A stretch of DNA of 64,000 nucleotides, from positions 1 to 64,000 of the forward strand of contig NZ_JABEQC010000005.1 in NCBI RefSeq assembly GCF_013041605.1, in the 5' to 3' direction. The notes beneath the pieces are model-generated. The model made no database searches, was not told the origin of the DNA, and saw only the letters and a list, made by a program, of their open reading frames with translations. Shown in pieces: positions 57,353-64,000 of the stretch. Numbering within the stretch: the first letter of the stretch is position 1; every line of letters begins with the position of its first letter. The stretch comes from Vibrio plantisponsor. GTDB taxonomy: Bacteria; Pseudomonadota; Gammaproteobacteria; Enterobacterales; Vibrionaceae. A program made the position numbers and the translations under genes.

Positions 57353-57508
57353 TGGCTCAGGCTTGGTGGTAAACGGTTTAACCGCAAGGCTGAATAATAC
57401 GACTAATAAGAACGCACTCAGCTCCGCCACCGAGCGTACCCAGCCGTTTTGTGTAAAAGCAATCAATAGTTGCAGTGCGATGGTGACAATAAAAAGCCCT
57501 TTGAACAT
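57335..57508 (-). CDS. Small membrane protein, 57 residues
   Basis: ATG 57508 is preceded by AAGGGG at good spacing. The peptide has two hydrophobic segments ([15 protein letters not shown] and [13 protein letters not shown]) around a short polar loop and a basic C-terminus, like a helical hairpin membrane protein. Start signal, composition and convergent position favour a real gene. No family was recognised. Confidence 0.6.
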   Translation of the reverse strand: MFKGLFIVTIALQLLIAFTQNGWVRSVAELSAFLLVVLFSLAVKPFTTKPEPLNRQK

Positions 57509-57629
57509 AACAGCCCCTTGAATATAGACACTATAGTCTTAAATTCTCAAAAATCTGGGTCTATTATGCTCATGAGTTATAAGAAGAGAAATTCTGTTTT
57601 GGACTAACTCATAACCGCAGCTTTTAACT

Positions 57630-57691
57630 TTCGGTTTTAAGTTCACAAACGTTCGGTTATGAGTTCACAGACTCCCGATTTCAGTTCACAA
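57630..57691. repeat. Three tandem ~21-bp repeats upstream of a small gene and beyond menE
   Basis: Copies TTCGGTTTTAAGTTCACAAA (57630-57649), TTCGGTTATGAGTTCACAG (57652-57670) and CCCGATTTCAGTTCACAAG (57673-57691). All share the core AGTTCACA at a 21-22 bp period, two helical turns. They sit just after the menE stop. Phased binding sites or a decayed repeat array are possible. Apart from the small gene at 57335-57508, nothing else is seen between 57353 and 57698. Confidence 0.5.
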
Positions 57692-57698
57692 GTGCAGT

Positions 57699-59126
57699 TC
57701 ATAGCGGTATGTATTGGTTCTGATTTTCCTTCAACCAATCTTTAACCCCTTTGCGAGAGACTTTTATTCCTGTTTCTAGCAGTTCGTCCGGCATCTGAAA
57801 ATACGCGACCGGCCATTTAAATTTTTCAAGTTTCCCGCTGCATAACACATCGCCATCCGGCTTTTCGAACTGCTTTTGGCTGCGAATCACCGCTACCGGA
57901 CGAGCGCCATACTCTGCATCCGTTACCGGAACAACCATCGCAAGTTGAATATCTGGATGTTGGTTCAATACGCTTTCAATCTCTTCACAGTGAATGTTTT
58001 CTCCACCAGAGATAAATAAGTTATCAGCACGACCAATAATCACTAATTCATCACCAACCCACTGCCCCAAATCTTTACTGTCAAACCACCCTTGTTCATC
58101 CACTATCGGGGTCATTGAGCCTTGAAAGAAATACCCCTGAGCAAGCGTATTTCCTCCTATATAAATACGTTCGCCTTCCAGTTTAACTTTCCTTTGCGAA
58201 AGTACCTTTCCAGTCGTAGCCGTTTCATCAACTCGTTTCGCCGTCACTGTCGAGGCGGCTTCCGTCATCCCATAACCAAGCCAGGTTTCTATTCCCAATG
58301 CCGCTGCCTGCTGGCTAAGCTGGTGTGGAATATGGCTTCCTCCAAGCAGCACATGGCTAAGAGTGAGTACCTGCTTACTATCCAACAAGCGCTTTAATTG
58401 TGTGGGGACTAAAGAAGCGTGAGTGACATTTTGGATATCTTGAACAAGTTCTCCCGTACCGATTTTCAAACAAGCTCCTGAGCTTAGCCAACGATAAACT
58501 ATCGCTAATCCAGAAACATGGTACATGGGCAGGCTTAGCAACCAAGTATCATCAGCTTGGAAGCGAAATACTTCGAGTAACCCCTGCGCCGAGGCAAGAT
58601 GCTGACTGTGATTATGGGCAACAGCTTTCGGTTTGCCTGTGGAACCTGACGTAAAAATGATGCTGGCTAAGTTGTCAGCCTTGTAATGAGAGTGAAGGGA
58701 AACAGAATTAGTGTAGCAAAGATGATCGTCAAACTCGATGAAGGCTATTTTTCTCTCAATATGTTGAAAGTCTTCCGCTCGGCATTGAGCGCTATCCGCT
58801 AACCACACATACGCCGTTTGAGATGGTGTGTAGAGGGTATCTAGTTTGTCAGTCAACTGAGAAATCGTTTGAGGCATCGCAAAAGCGCACACTATCCCAG
58901 ATTGTTGGGCAGCCAAAAACCACATAAGCATCTGTATGTGATTCTTTCCCACTAAGGTGAGTACTTCACCCGCTTTGATTCCCTTTGATAGCAGAGACGC
59001 TTGGTATTGGTCTACATGATGGCTAAGTTGCTGCCACGTCAACCGCTGCTCTCTACCCTGTGGGTCATAAAAGCAAAGTGCCACCTTATCTGGGTGACAC
59101 TGTTGATAATGTTGCCAAGGGGTCAT
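57699..59126 (-). CDS. menE: o-Succinylbenzoate-CoA ligase
   Basis: 475 residues from ATG 59126, which overlaps the menC stop by 4 bases; the open frame to 59186 lies within menC. ANL-family adenylating enzyme: P-loop FTSGSTGKPKAVAHNH (about 173-188), LGYGMTEAAST, and FISGGENIHCEEIE before the final Lys (GIKVSRKGVKDWL). It activates o-succinylbenzoate as the CoA ester for menaquinone synthesis. Last gene of the men operon. Confidence 0.95.
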   Translation of the reverse strand: MTPWQHYQQCHPDKVALCFYDPQGREQRLTWQQLSHHVDQYQASLLSKGIKAGEVLTLVGKNHIQMLMWFLAAQQSGIVCAFAMPQTISQLTDKLDTLYTPSQTAYVWLADSAQCRAEDFQHIERKIAFIEFDDHLCYTNSVSLHSHYKADNLASIIFTSGSTGKPKAVAHNHSQHLASAQGLLEVFRFQADDTWLLSLPMYHVSGLAIVYRWLSSGACLKIGTGELVQDIQNVTHASLVPTQLKRLLDSKQVLTLSHVLLGGSHIPHQLSQQAAALGIETWLGYGMTEAASTVTAKRVDETATTGKVLSQRKVKLEGERIYIGGNTLAQGYFFQGSMTPIVDEQGWFDSKDLGQWVGDELVIIGRADNLFISGGENIHCEEIESVLNQHPDIQLAMVVPVTDAEYGARPVAVIRSQKQFEKPDGDVLCSGKLEKFKWPVAYFQMPDELLETGIKVSRKGVKDWLKENQNQYIPL

Positions 59127-60118
59127 GCTGTCTCCGACGACCAGATAAGCTCTTGGTCTTCGAGATTCGCAACCGGAATGTTGCAATCAGGCCATGAGGT
59201 AACAAGCTGAGCCTTAAACAGCCCTATCGTATCTAGCCCCGGAATTTCTTCCGGCATCAGCCATTTAGACAAACGAGCTAACTGAGTCAGGCCTAAACTT
59301 GATTCAATACTTGAACTGACCACTGCCTGAATTTTTAACGCCTTAGCTTTTTCAATCAACGTTTTACAACGCTCGACAGAACCTATCAGCGTTGGCTTGA
59401 TAACAATGGTTTTCGCCCCTACCAATTGTTCAAGTTTGAACTCATCACTGCGAACCGCATGTTGCAGGGTTTCATCCCACGCAATGCCGATACCGGTATC
59501 AATAGCAAAAGCCAGACTGTCACTTGGCGACATACACGGCTCTTCAAGGTAAGCAATTCTGCTGCGTCTTGAAGGCGCGATATATTGGGCAAATTTCGCG
59601 GCTTTTTCTTTTGTCCAAGCTCGATTGGCATCCAAGCGGAGATAAAGGTCTGGCATAGATTCTAAGAATAGATTCACCAGCATGCCGTCACGAATAGGTT
59701 CGTACAAACCCACTTTGATTTTCGCCACTTTTCTGCCTGGCATATTGTTCAGCGTTGGAATGAGGTCGTCTGGATCTCCAGTACAAAGCGGTGCCGCGTT
59801 ATACTCACCCTCTTGTGGTAAACCACCAGCTAACTCTAATTCCGCCATCGATAACCCGAAGGCAACTGATGGAAACAGCTCATCGTAGCTCAGCGATTGC
59901 CCTTGAACCCAAAGTTCAAGCTGCTCTTTTGCTAACGCACCCGCTTCATCTGGCGTTTCGACACTGAATCCTTTTAAGGGCGCAATTTCCCCGAGCCCTA
60001 CTTTTCCATCTTCACGAAGTTCAACAACAAAACCTTCGCGTACAGTCAGTTTCTCTTCACGAAGAATCACTCCGCTATCCATGGGTAATGCATAGCGGTA
60101 CAGTTTTGCACTGCGCAT
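59123..60118 (-). CDS. menC: o-Succinylbenzoate synthase
   Basis: 331 residues, enolase superfamily. The catalytic Lys pair is in KIKVGLYEP (about 139-141) with the metal ligands Asp in LDANRAWTKEKA (about 168), Glu in YLEEPC (about 196) and Asp in GIAWDETLQ (about 220), then Lys in TIVIKPTLIGS (about 245). It dehydrates SHCHC to o-succinylbenzoate. A 109-bp gap separates it from menB, and it overlaps menE by 4 bases. Confidence 0.95.
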   Translation of the reverse strand: MRSAKLYRYALPMDSGVILREEKLTVREGFVVELREDGKVGLGEIAPLKGFSVETPDEAGALAKEQLELWVQGQSLSYDELFPSVAFGLSMAELELAGGLPQEGEYNAAPLCTGDPDDLIPTLNNMPGRKVAKIKVGLYEPIRDGMLVNLFLESMPDLYLRLDANRAWTKEKAAKFAQYIAPSRRSRIAYLEEPCMSPSDSLAFAIDTGIGIAWDETLQHAVRSDEFKLEQLVGAKTIVIKPTLIGSVERCKTLIEKAKALKIQAVVSSSIESSLGLTQLARLSKWLMPEEIPGLDTIGLFKAQLVTSWPDCNIPVANLEDQELIWSSETA

Positions 60119-60227
60119 ATAAAACCTAATTTTTTGACTATGGGTCAGTGTAACGAGACTACTGACCCTAATTTCGTACGGCTAATAGTTAAAAACTGTC
60201 AGCCATTAACCATAAGCGTCTGCAACA

Positions 60228-61094
60228 TTAAGGGTTGCGAGGGAACTTGTTGAAGTCCGGACGACGTTTTTCATTAAACGCATTACGTCCTTCCTGCCCT
60301 TCGTCAGTCATGTAGAACAACATGGTTGCGTTACCCGCCAGCTCTTGAAGACCAGCTTGACCATCACAGTCTGCATTCAGTGCTGCTTTCAGACAACGAA
60401 GCGCCATAGGGCTGTGTTGCAGCACTTCACGGCACCAACGTACCGTTTCTTTTTCAAGATCAGCCAGTGGAACAACAGTGTTGACTAAGCCCATATCCAA
60501 CGCTTCCTGAGCGTTATAGAAACGGCAAAGGAACCAGATTTCTCGTGCTTTTTTCTGACCCACGATGCGAGCCATGTAAGAGGCACCCCAGCCGCCATCG
60601 AAAGAACCCACTTTTGGTCCTGTTTGACCGAACTGCGCATTTTCTGCCGCGATAGTAAGATCACACATCATGTGCAGAACGTGACCACCGCCTACCGCCC
60701 AGCCCGCAACAGATGCGATCACAGGTTTTGGACAGGTACGAATTTGGCGTTGGAAGTCCAACACGTTTAGGTGGTGAGTGCCGGTGTCGTCTTTGTAACC
60801 GCCGTAGTCGCCACGAATCTTCTGGTCGCCACCAGAGCAGAATGCATCTTCACCTAAACCGGTAAGGATGATGACACCCACGCCTTCGTCGTAACGAGCA
60901 TCTGCTAACGCATTGATCATCTCTTTTACGGTTTGAGGGCGGAATGCGTTACGGACTTGAGGACGAGCGATGGTGATTTTCGCGATACCATCTTCAGATT
61001 TGTGGTAGTGAATATCTTCAAAACTACCGCTGCAATCATGCCACGCCACTGGTGCGTAAAGTTCTTCTTCTGAAATGCCTACTGTTTTAGCCAT
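60228..61094 (-). CDS. menB: 1,4-Dihydroxy-2-naphthoyl-CoA synthase
   Basis: 288 residues from ATG 61094 ([20 protein letters not shown]); an ATG 4 codons upstream is possible. Crotonase fold with [20 protein letters not shown] (oxyanion hole), [20 protein letters not shown] and [20 protein letters not shown], all typical MenB signatures. It closes the naphthoate ring from succinylbenzoyl-CoA. The start overlaps the menH stop by 8 bases. Confidence 0.96.
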   Translation of the reverse strand: MAKTVGISEEELYAPVAWHDCSGSFEDIHYHKSEDGIAKITIARPQVRNAFRPQTVKEMINALADARYDEGVGVIILTGLGEDAFCSGGDQKIRGDYGGYKDDTGTHHLNVLDFQRQIRTCPKPVIASVAGWAVGGGHVLHMMCDLTIAAENAQFGQTGPKVGSFDGGWGASYMARIVGQKKAREIWFLCRFYNAQEALDMGLVNTVVPLADLEKETVRWCREVLQHSPMALRCLKAALNADCDGQAGLQELAGNATMLFYMTDEGQEGRNAFNEKRRPDFNKFPRNP

Positions 61095-61911
61095 GGTGAT
61101 TCCCAATATCGTTGCTTCTCACTTCTTTGTGGAGTGAGTCTATAAATCGCTGAATTGTCTTCGCAAAAGCACTTGGTTGTTCCTGATGAACATTGTGCCC
61201 TGCGCTTTCAATCTGACTGTAAGTCAGCCCGCTCTGTTCGGCGAGTTGACGAAATTTGTCATCGTTTGCTCCACACACATAAAGCACTGGCAACGAAAGT
61301 TGCTGCAATGCAGGTAGTAAGTATGGTTGATTTGCTAACGATGTCGATAACAGCATATTTGCTATCTCGTTCCCAAGATTAGCACTACGCTTTGTGATCA
61401 GAGTTTGTCTTTGCTCATCATTTAGTGAACTAAACACCGCTTGCCGATACCAATCGTTCAATACTTGCTCAATCGGTTCCATGCGAAATCTCTGCGCCCA
61501 ATAGCTATCATTTTCCCAGCGCGCTTTTTTCTCTTGTTCATTCTGTAAACCAAAATTCCCACCTTCGATAACCAATCCAACAAGGTTGAGATTCGAAAAC
61601 AGTTCAAGCGCAGCCCCTAACATGGCGATGCGACCACCCAATGAGTATCCAATCAAAATAATGGGTGTATTAGGTTCTAGTTGGGAAAGGATTGTGTGAG
61701 AAATTTGTTGGCAGCACTGAAAAAAATCAGCACAGGTATGCTCTTGACTTTGACCATGCCCGGGAAGGTCTATGGTGATCCAATTGCTGTTAGGCAGTTG
61801 TTCAATCGAGGATTGCCAGTCTTCGCCACTGCCCAGCAAACCATGCAAAAAGACCAGCACGGGCTCGCCTTCTTTGATGGTTTGCTTAAAGCAAGAGTGA
61901 CTATAAAGCAT
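61087..61911 (-). CDS. menH: SHCHC synthase (alpha/beta hydrolase)
   Basis: 274 residues. Alpha/beta-hydrolase fold with the oxyanion segment [13 protein letters not shown], the nucleophile elbow [11 protein letters not shown] (Ser about 93), Asp in CGANDDKF and His in [11 protein letters not shown]. It eliminates pyruvate from SEPHCHC. It overlaps menD by 11 bases and menB by 8, consistent with translational coupling. Confidence 0.94.
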   Translation of the reverse strand: MLYSHSCFKQTIKEGEPVLVFLHGLLGSGEDWQSSIEQLPNSNWITIDLPGHGQSQEHTCADFFQCCQQISHTILSQLEPNTPIILIGYSLGGRIAMLGAALELFSNLNLVGLVIEGGNFGLQNEQEKKARWENDSYWAQRFRMEPIEQVLNDWYRQAVFSSLNDEQRQTLITKRSANLGNEIANMLLSTSLANQPYLLPALQQLSLPVLYVCGANDDKFRQLAEQSGLTYSQIESAGHNVHQEQPSAFAKTIQRFIDSLHKEVRSNDIGNHHG

Positions 61912-63613
61912 GAATCTGAGCGGTCAGTTGCTTGATTTGTGCTGAAGCTTGTTGAGGTGGCGTGATGATCTCCACCAGCAGACATCCCTCACCCGACTGC
62001 AAATGTTCCTGCACCAAAGAGTGATAAGCTTGAAGCGTCTCAGGTTGCGCATAGTGCAAACCAAATTGTGCTGCTGCGGCTTTAAAGTTCATGCCATGTG
62101 GCATCTGGTAAAGCGCTTTACGCTTTTCAGCAGGTACCGGAAGCAAATCGAATATCGCGCCACCATCGTTATTGCAGACAACGATCACCAGCGGATGTTT
62201 ACTTGCGCGCACTAACGCCAACGAGTTGAGATCGTAAAGTAGCGAGGTATCACCCAATATCATCAACATAGGTTTATCAATTGCGCGATGTACGCCAGCC
62301 GCTGTCGCAACAAGTCCATCAATACCAGACGCTCCACGATTTGAGTACACGTCACGTTGATCTATCACGCTGAACATATCCGCTAAGCGCACAATCAAGC
62401 TGTTGCCCAAGAACAACGCTGCGTCTGTATCCCCATCACTCAGTTCAAGTGCGACTGCGATTTCGGTTAAATGCTGTTGAGATAAATGCAAGTTCGCCAA
62501 TTGTGAAATGGCCGTTGAATACGCTATTAGTGAATCCGCCCAGCCAAATTGTAGCGGCGTCAGCGCTGTCCATTGTTCTATGGCAGAAGCAACCCAGTCA
62601 GAAATATCAGCGACCCAATGTTGCTGAGGAAGATGCGCGGGATTGTTTCTGTCCGCACTAGGGGAAACATAACCATATCTGCAACTTCTTTGGCTCACTT
62701 GTTCCGAAAGCCATTGATTTAAACGCTTGGAGACGATACGAGAGCCAAACTGAATAATCTGCTCACATTGATTGAGCTGAGTTTTTGCTGTGGCATTTTG
62801 CAGCCATAAATCAAAGTGTGCCCATTGGCTGTTGATACCTGATTGAGGGTCACACAGCAGAGGCCAACCCAGTTTTTGGGCGAACTGCTTCGCCGCCAAC
62901 GCCTCTTTTAAACTCACCGAGCCAACAATGACGACGCCTTTGTTACTCAATATGTCGTTAGAAATAAGAGAAACCTGCGAAATGCTAAAGTGTCGTTGGC
63001 AATAAATTTGTTCAGATTGAGACCATTCACCAATCGTAGCGAGGTAATCCTGATACTGTGAATCGTCACCATTGGAATACAAGGGTTCAGGGAATGGGCA
63101 GTTAATATGGATGGCACTGCCTGCCTGCTCCTGCTGGTAACAAGCATCATCAATAGTAGTCAACAACCAGTTAAGTGAGACGCCAACGTCAGGGCTAGGC
63201 AGATAAACCGCTTTTGTCACATGCGAAGAAAAAATGTCATGCTGCACAATTGCTTGGTTCGCGCCACAATCTACCAGTTCAACAGGGCGGTCAGCAGTAA
63301 GTACTATCAGTTTTTCACCGGTTAGTTTTGCTTCTGCAATAGCAGGAAGTAAATTTGCTACCGCCGTGCCGGATGTGACGATAACTGCAACAGGCTTGTT
63401 GCTTGCTTTCGCTAAACCTAATGCAAGAAAACCAAGTCCGCGTTCATCGTAGTGAGTGTGAAGGTTTAACTTTGCGTTTGTGTCAGCTTCAAGTGTCAAA
63501 GGTGTAGAACGAGAACCCGGAGCCACGCAAACTTCAGTCACACCAAATCGCGATAACTCTTCTAAGATAACCTTGCACCAAATTCGGTTCAGTACCGCTT
63601 GATCTTGGCTCAT
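61901..63613 (-). CDS. menD: SEPHCHC synthase (ThDP enzyme)
   Basis: 570 residues, the MenD length. The N-terminal Pyr domain holds [16 protein letters not shown] and the Glu-containing region; the C-terminal ThDP domain has [16 protein letters not shown] then [15 protein letters not shown], the GDG-N metal-diphosphate motif. It condenses isochorismate with 2-oxoglutarate. It overlaps menF by 4 bases (ATGA). Confidence 0.96.
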   Translation of the reverse strand: MSQDQAVLNRIWCKVILEELSRFGVTEVCVAPGSRSTPLTLEADTNAKLNLHTHYDERGLGFLALGLAKASNKPVAVIVTSGTAVANLLPAIAEAKLTGEKLIVLTADRPVELVDCGANQAIVQHDIFSSHVTKAVYLPSPDVGVSLNWLLTTIDDACYQQEQAGSAIHINCPFPEPLYSNGDDSQYQDYLATIGEWSQSEQIYCQRHFSISQVSLISNDILSNKGVVIVGSVSLKEALAAKQFAQKLGWPLLCDPQSGINSQWAHFDLWLQNATAKTQLNQCEQIIQFGSRIVSKRLNQWLSEQVSQRSCRYGYVSPSADRNNPAHLPQQHWVADISDWVASAIEQWTALTPLQFGWADSLIAYSTAISQLANLHLSQQHLTEIAVALELSDGDTDAALFLGNSLIVRLADMFSVIDQRDVYSNRGASGIDGLVATAAGVHRAIDKPMLMILGDTSLLYDLNSLALVRASKHPLVIVVCNNDGGAIFDLLPVPAEKRKALYQMPHGMNFKAAAAQFGLHYAQPETLQAYHSLVQEHLQSGEGCLLVEIITPPQQASAQIKQLTAQIHAL

Positions 63614-64000
63614 GAAGCCACTCCTAAAGGCAGCTTGTCTGAGATTAAACTCAGCAGCGTCGACATTTTCTTATCCAGCTCCTGCCACTCATGTTCTGCA
63701 ACCGAGCCGGGAACAATACCTGCACCGGCAAAAAGCTGAACTTCTTTTTCCAGCACTAATGCGCTGCGAATCGCGACACAAAACTCGGCTTTTTGATGGC
63801 TAAAGTAACCCATAGAACCTGCGTACCAACCGCGCGCAAAAGGCTCGTTTTGGGTGATAAAATCCAACGCTTCTTTACGAGGCAAACCAGCCACAGCGGC
63901 TGTCGGCTGCAACGCACTCAACAATTGAATGCCGTTAATACCCTGTTTCAGCTCTGCGCGAATAGAGCGTTTCAAATGTTGGACTTTGCGTAAGCGAACC
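63610..64000 (-). CDS. menF: Isochorismate synthase, C-terminal part (runs off the window)
   Basis: The frame continues to the window edge, reading VRLRKVQHLKRSIRAEL at its visible start, so about 130 C-terminal residues are present. The chorismate-binding family signature LQPTAAVAGLPRKEALDFI and PFARGWYAGSMGYFSHQKAE, then LFAGAGIVPGSVAEHEW, identify it. It converts chorismate to isochorismate, the first step of the pathway. The N-terminus lies outside. Confidence 0.94.
   Translation of the reverse strand, partial: VRLRKVQHLKRSIRAELKQGINGIQLLSALQPTAAVAGLPRKEALDFITQNEPFARGWYAGSMGYFSHQKAEFCVAIRSALVLEKEVQLFAGAGIVPGSVAEHEWQELDKKMSTLLSLISDKLPLGVAS

Overview
The window reads as a Vibrio (or close Vibrionaceae) chromosome. 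It has a chromosomal-integron-type IntI with a LexA box at the extreme left, a 4.5S RNA gene followed by a housekeeping run (alkyltransferase-like, YbaY, TesB, Lrp, DUF1244, Tim44-like), and the complete 3' part of a menF-D-H-B-C-E operon at the right. All assignments come from reading sequence and recalled family knowledge; no database search was run.

Layout. 1-1900: the integrase end of an integron. intI runs rightward; on the other strand are the attI core, a first cassette carrying an Rnk-like gene, its attC, and the start of a second cassette gene. 2.2-6.6 kb: accessory genes (a hypothetical, a GAF-GGDEF cyclase, a LysE exporter divergent from a LysR regulator). 6.9-9.06 kb: a group II intron whose maturase is frameshifted. 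9.2-12.4 kb: a decayed patchwork (RNase HI-like gene with an active-site change, AlpA and YagK/YfjJ satellite-phage genes, a DMT transporter cut off at its 3' end, two IS3-family remnants). 12.5-15.4 kb: a chemoreceptor and another decayed IS3-family element. 15.8-31.4 kb: a single leftward operon for a 3104-residue surface adhesin with its type I secretion ABC transporter, HlyD adaptor and TolC-like pore, plus an OmpA-like lipoprotein and a PstS-like binding protein. 31.9-34.3 kb: a secreted alkylsulfatase and a small exported protein.

35.3-45.06 kb is the highlight: a CRISPR-associated Tn7-like transposon of type I-F3. It carries tnsA, tnsB, tnsC, a divergent xre regulator, a small unknown gene, tniQ, fused cas8/5, cas7, cas6 and a short CRISPR array. 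There is no cas1 and no cas2-3. It sits directly behind the 3' end of ffs (4.5S RNA). The last, atypical guide after the array matches ffs at 17 of 20 positions; the three mismatches fall exactly at positions 6, 12 and 18, the bases that type I-F Cascade flips out. The match stops abruptly at 20 nt, where a diverged repeat hairpin begins, instead of the usual 32 nt. The inferred transposon end lies 48 bp from the PAM-distal edge of that 20-nt match. So the element appears to home to ffs with a guide shortened by exactly two 6-nt Cas7 steps. Three AACTTAG-N5-CTAAGTT palindromes around tniQ and xre look like Xre operators. I could not find the left transposon end.

45.3-64 kb is ordinary chromosome: a periplasmic-sensing diguanylate cyclase, the housekeeping run above, an Lrp/PLP-enzyme divergent pair, a fused MFS-PlsC protein, a YeiH-like permease, two very small membrane-protein genes, and the menaquinone operon.
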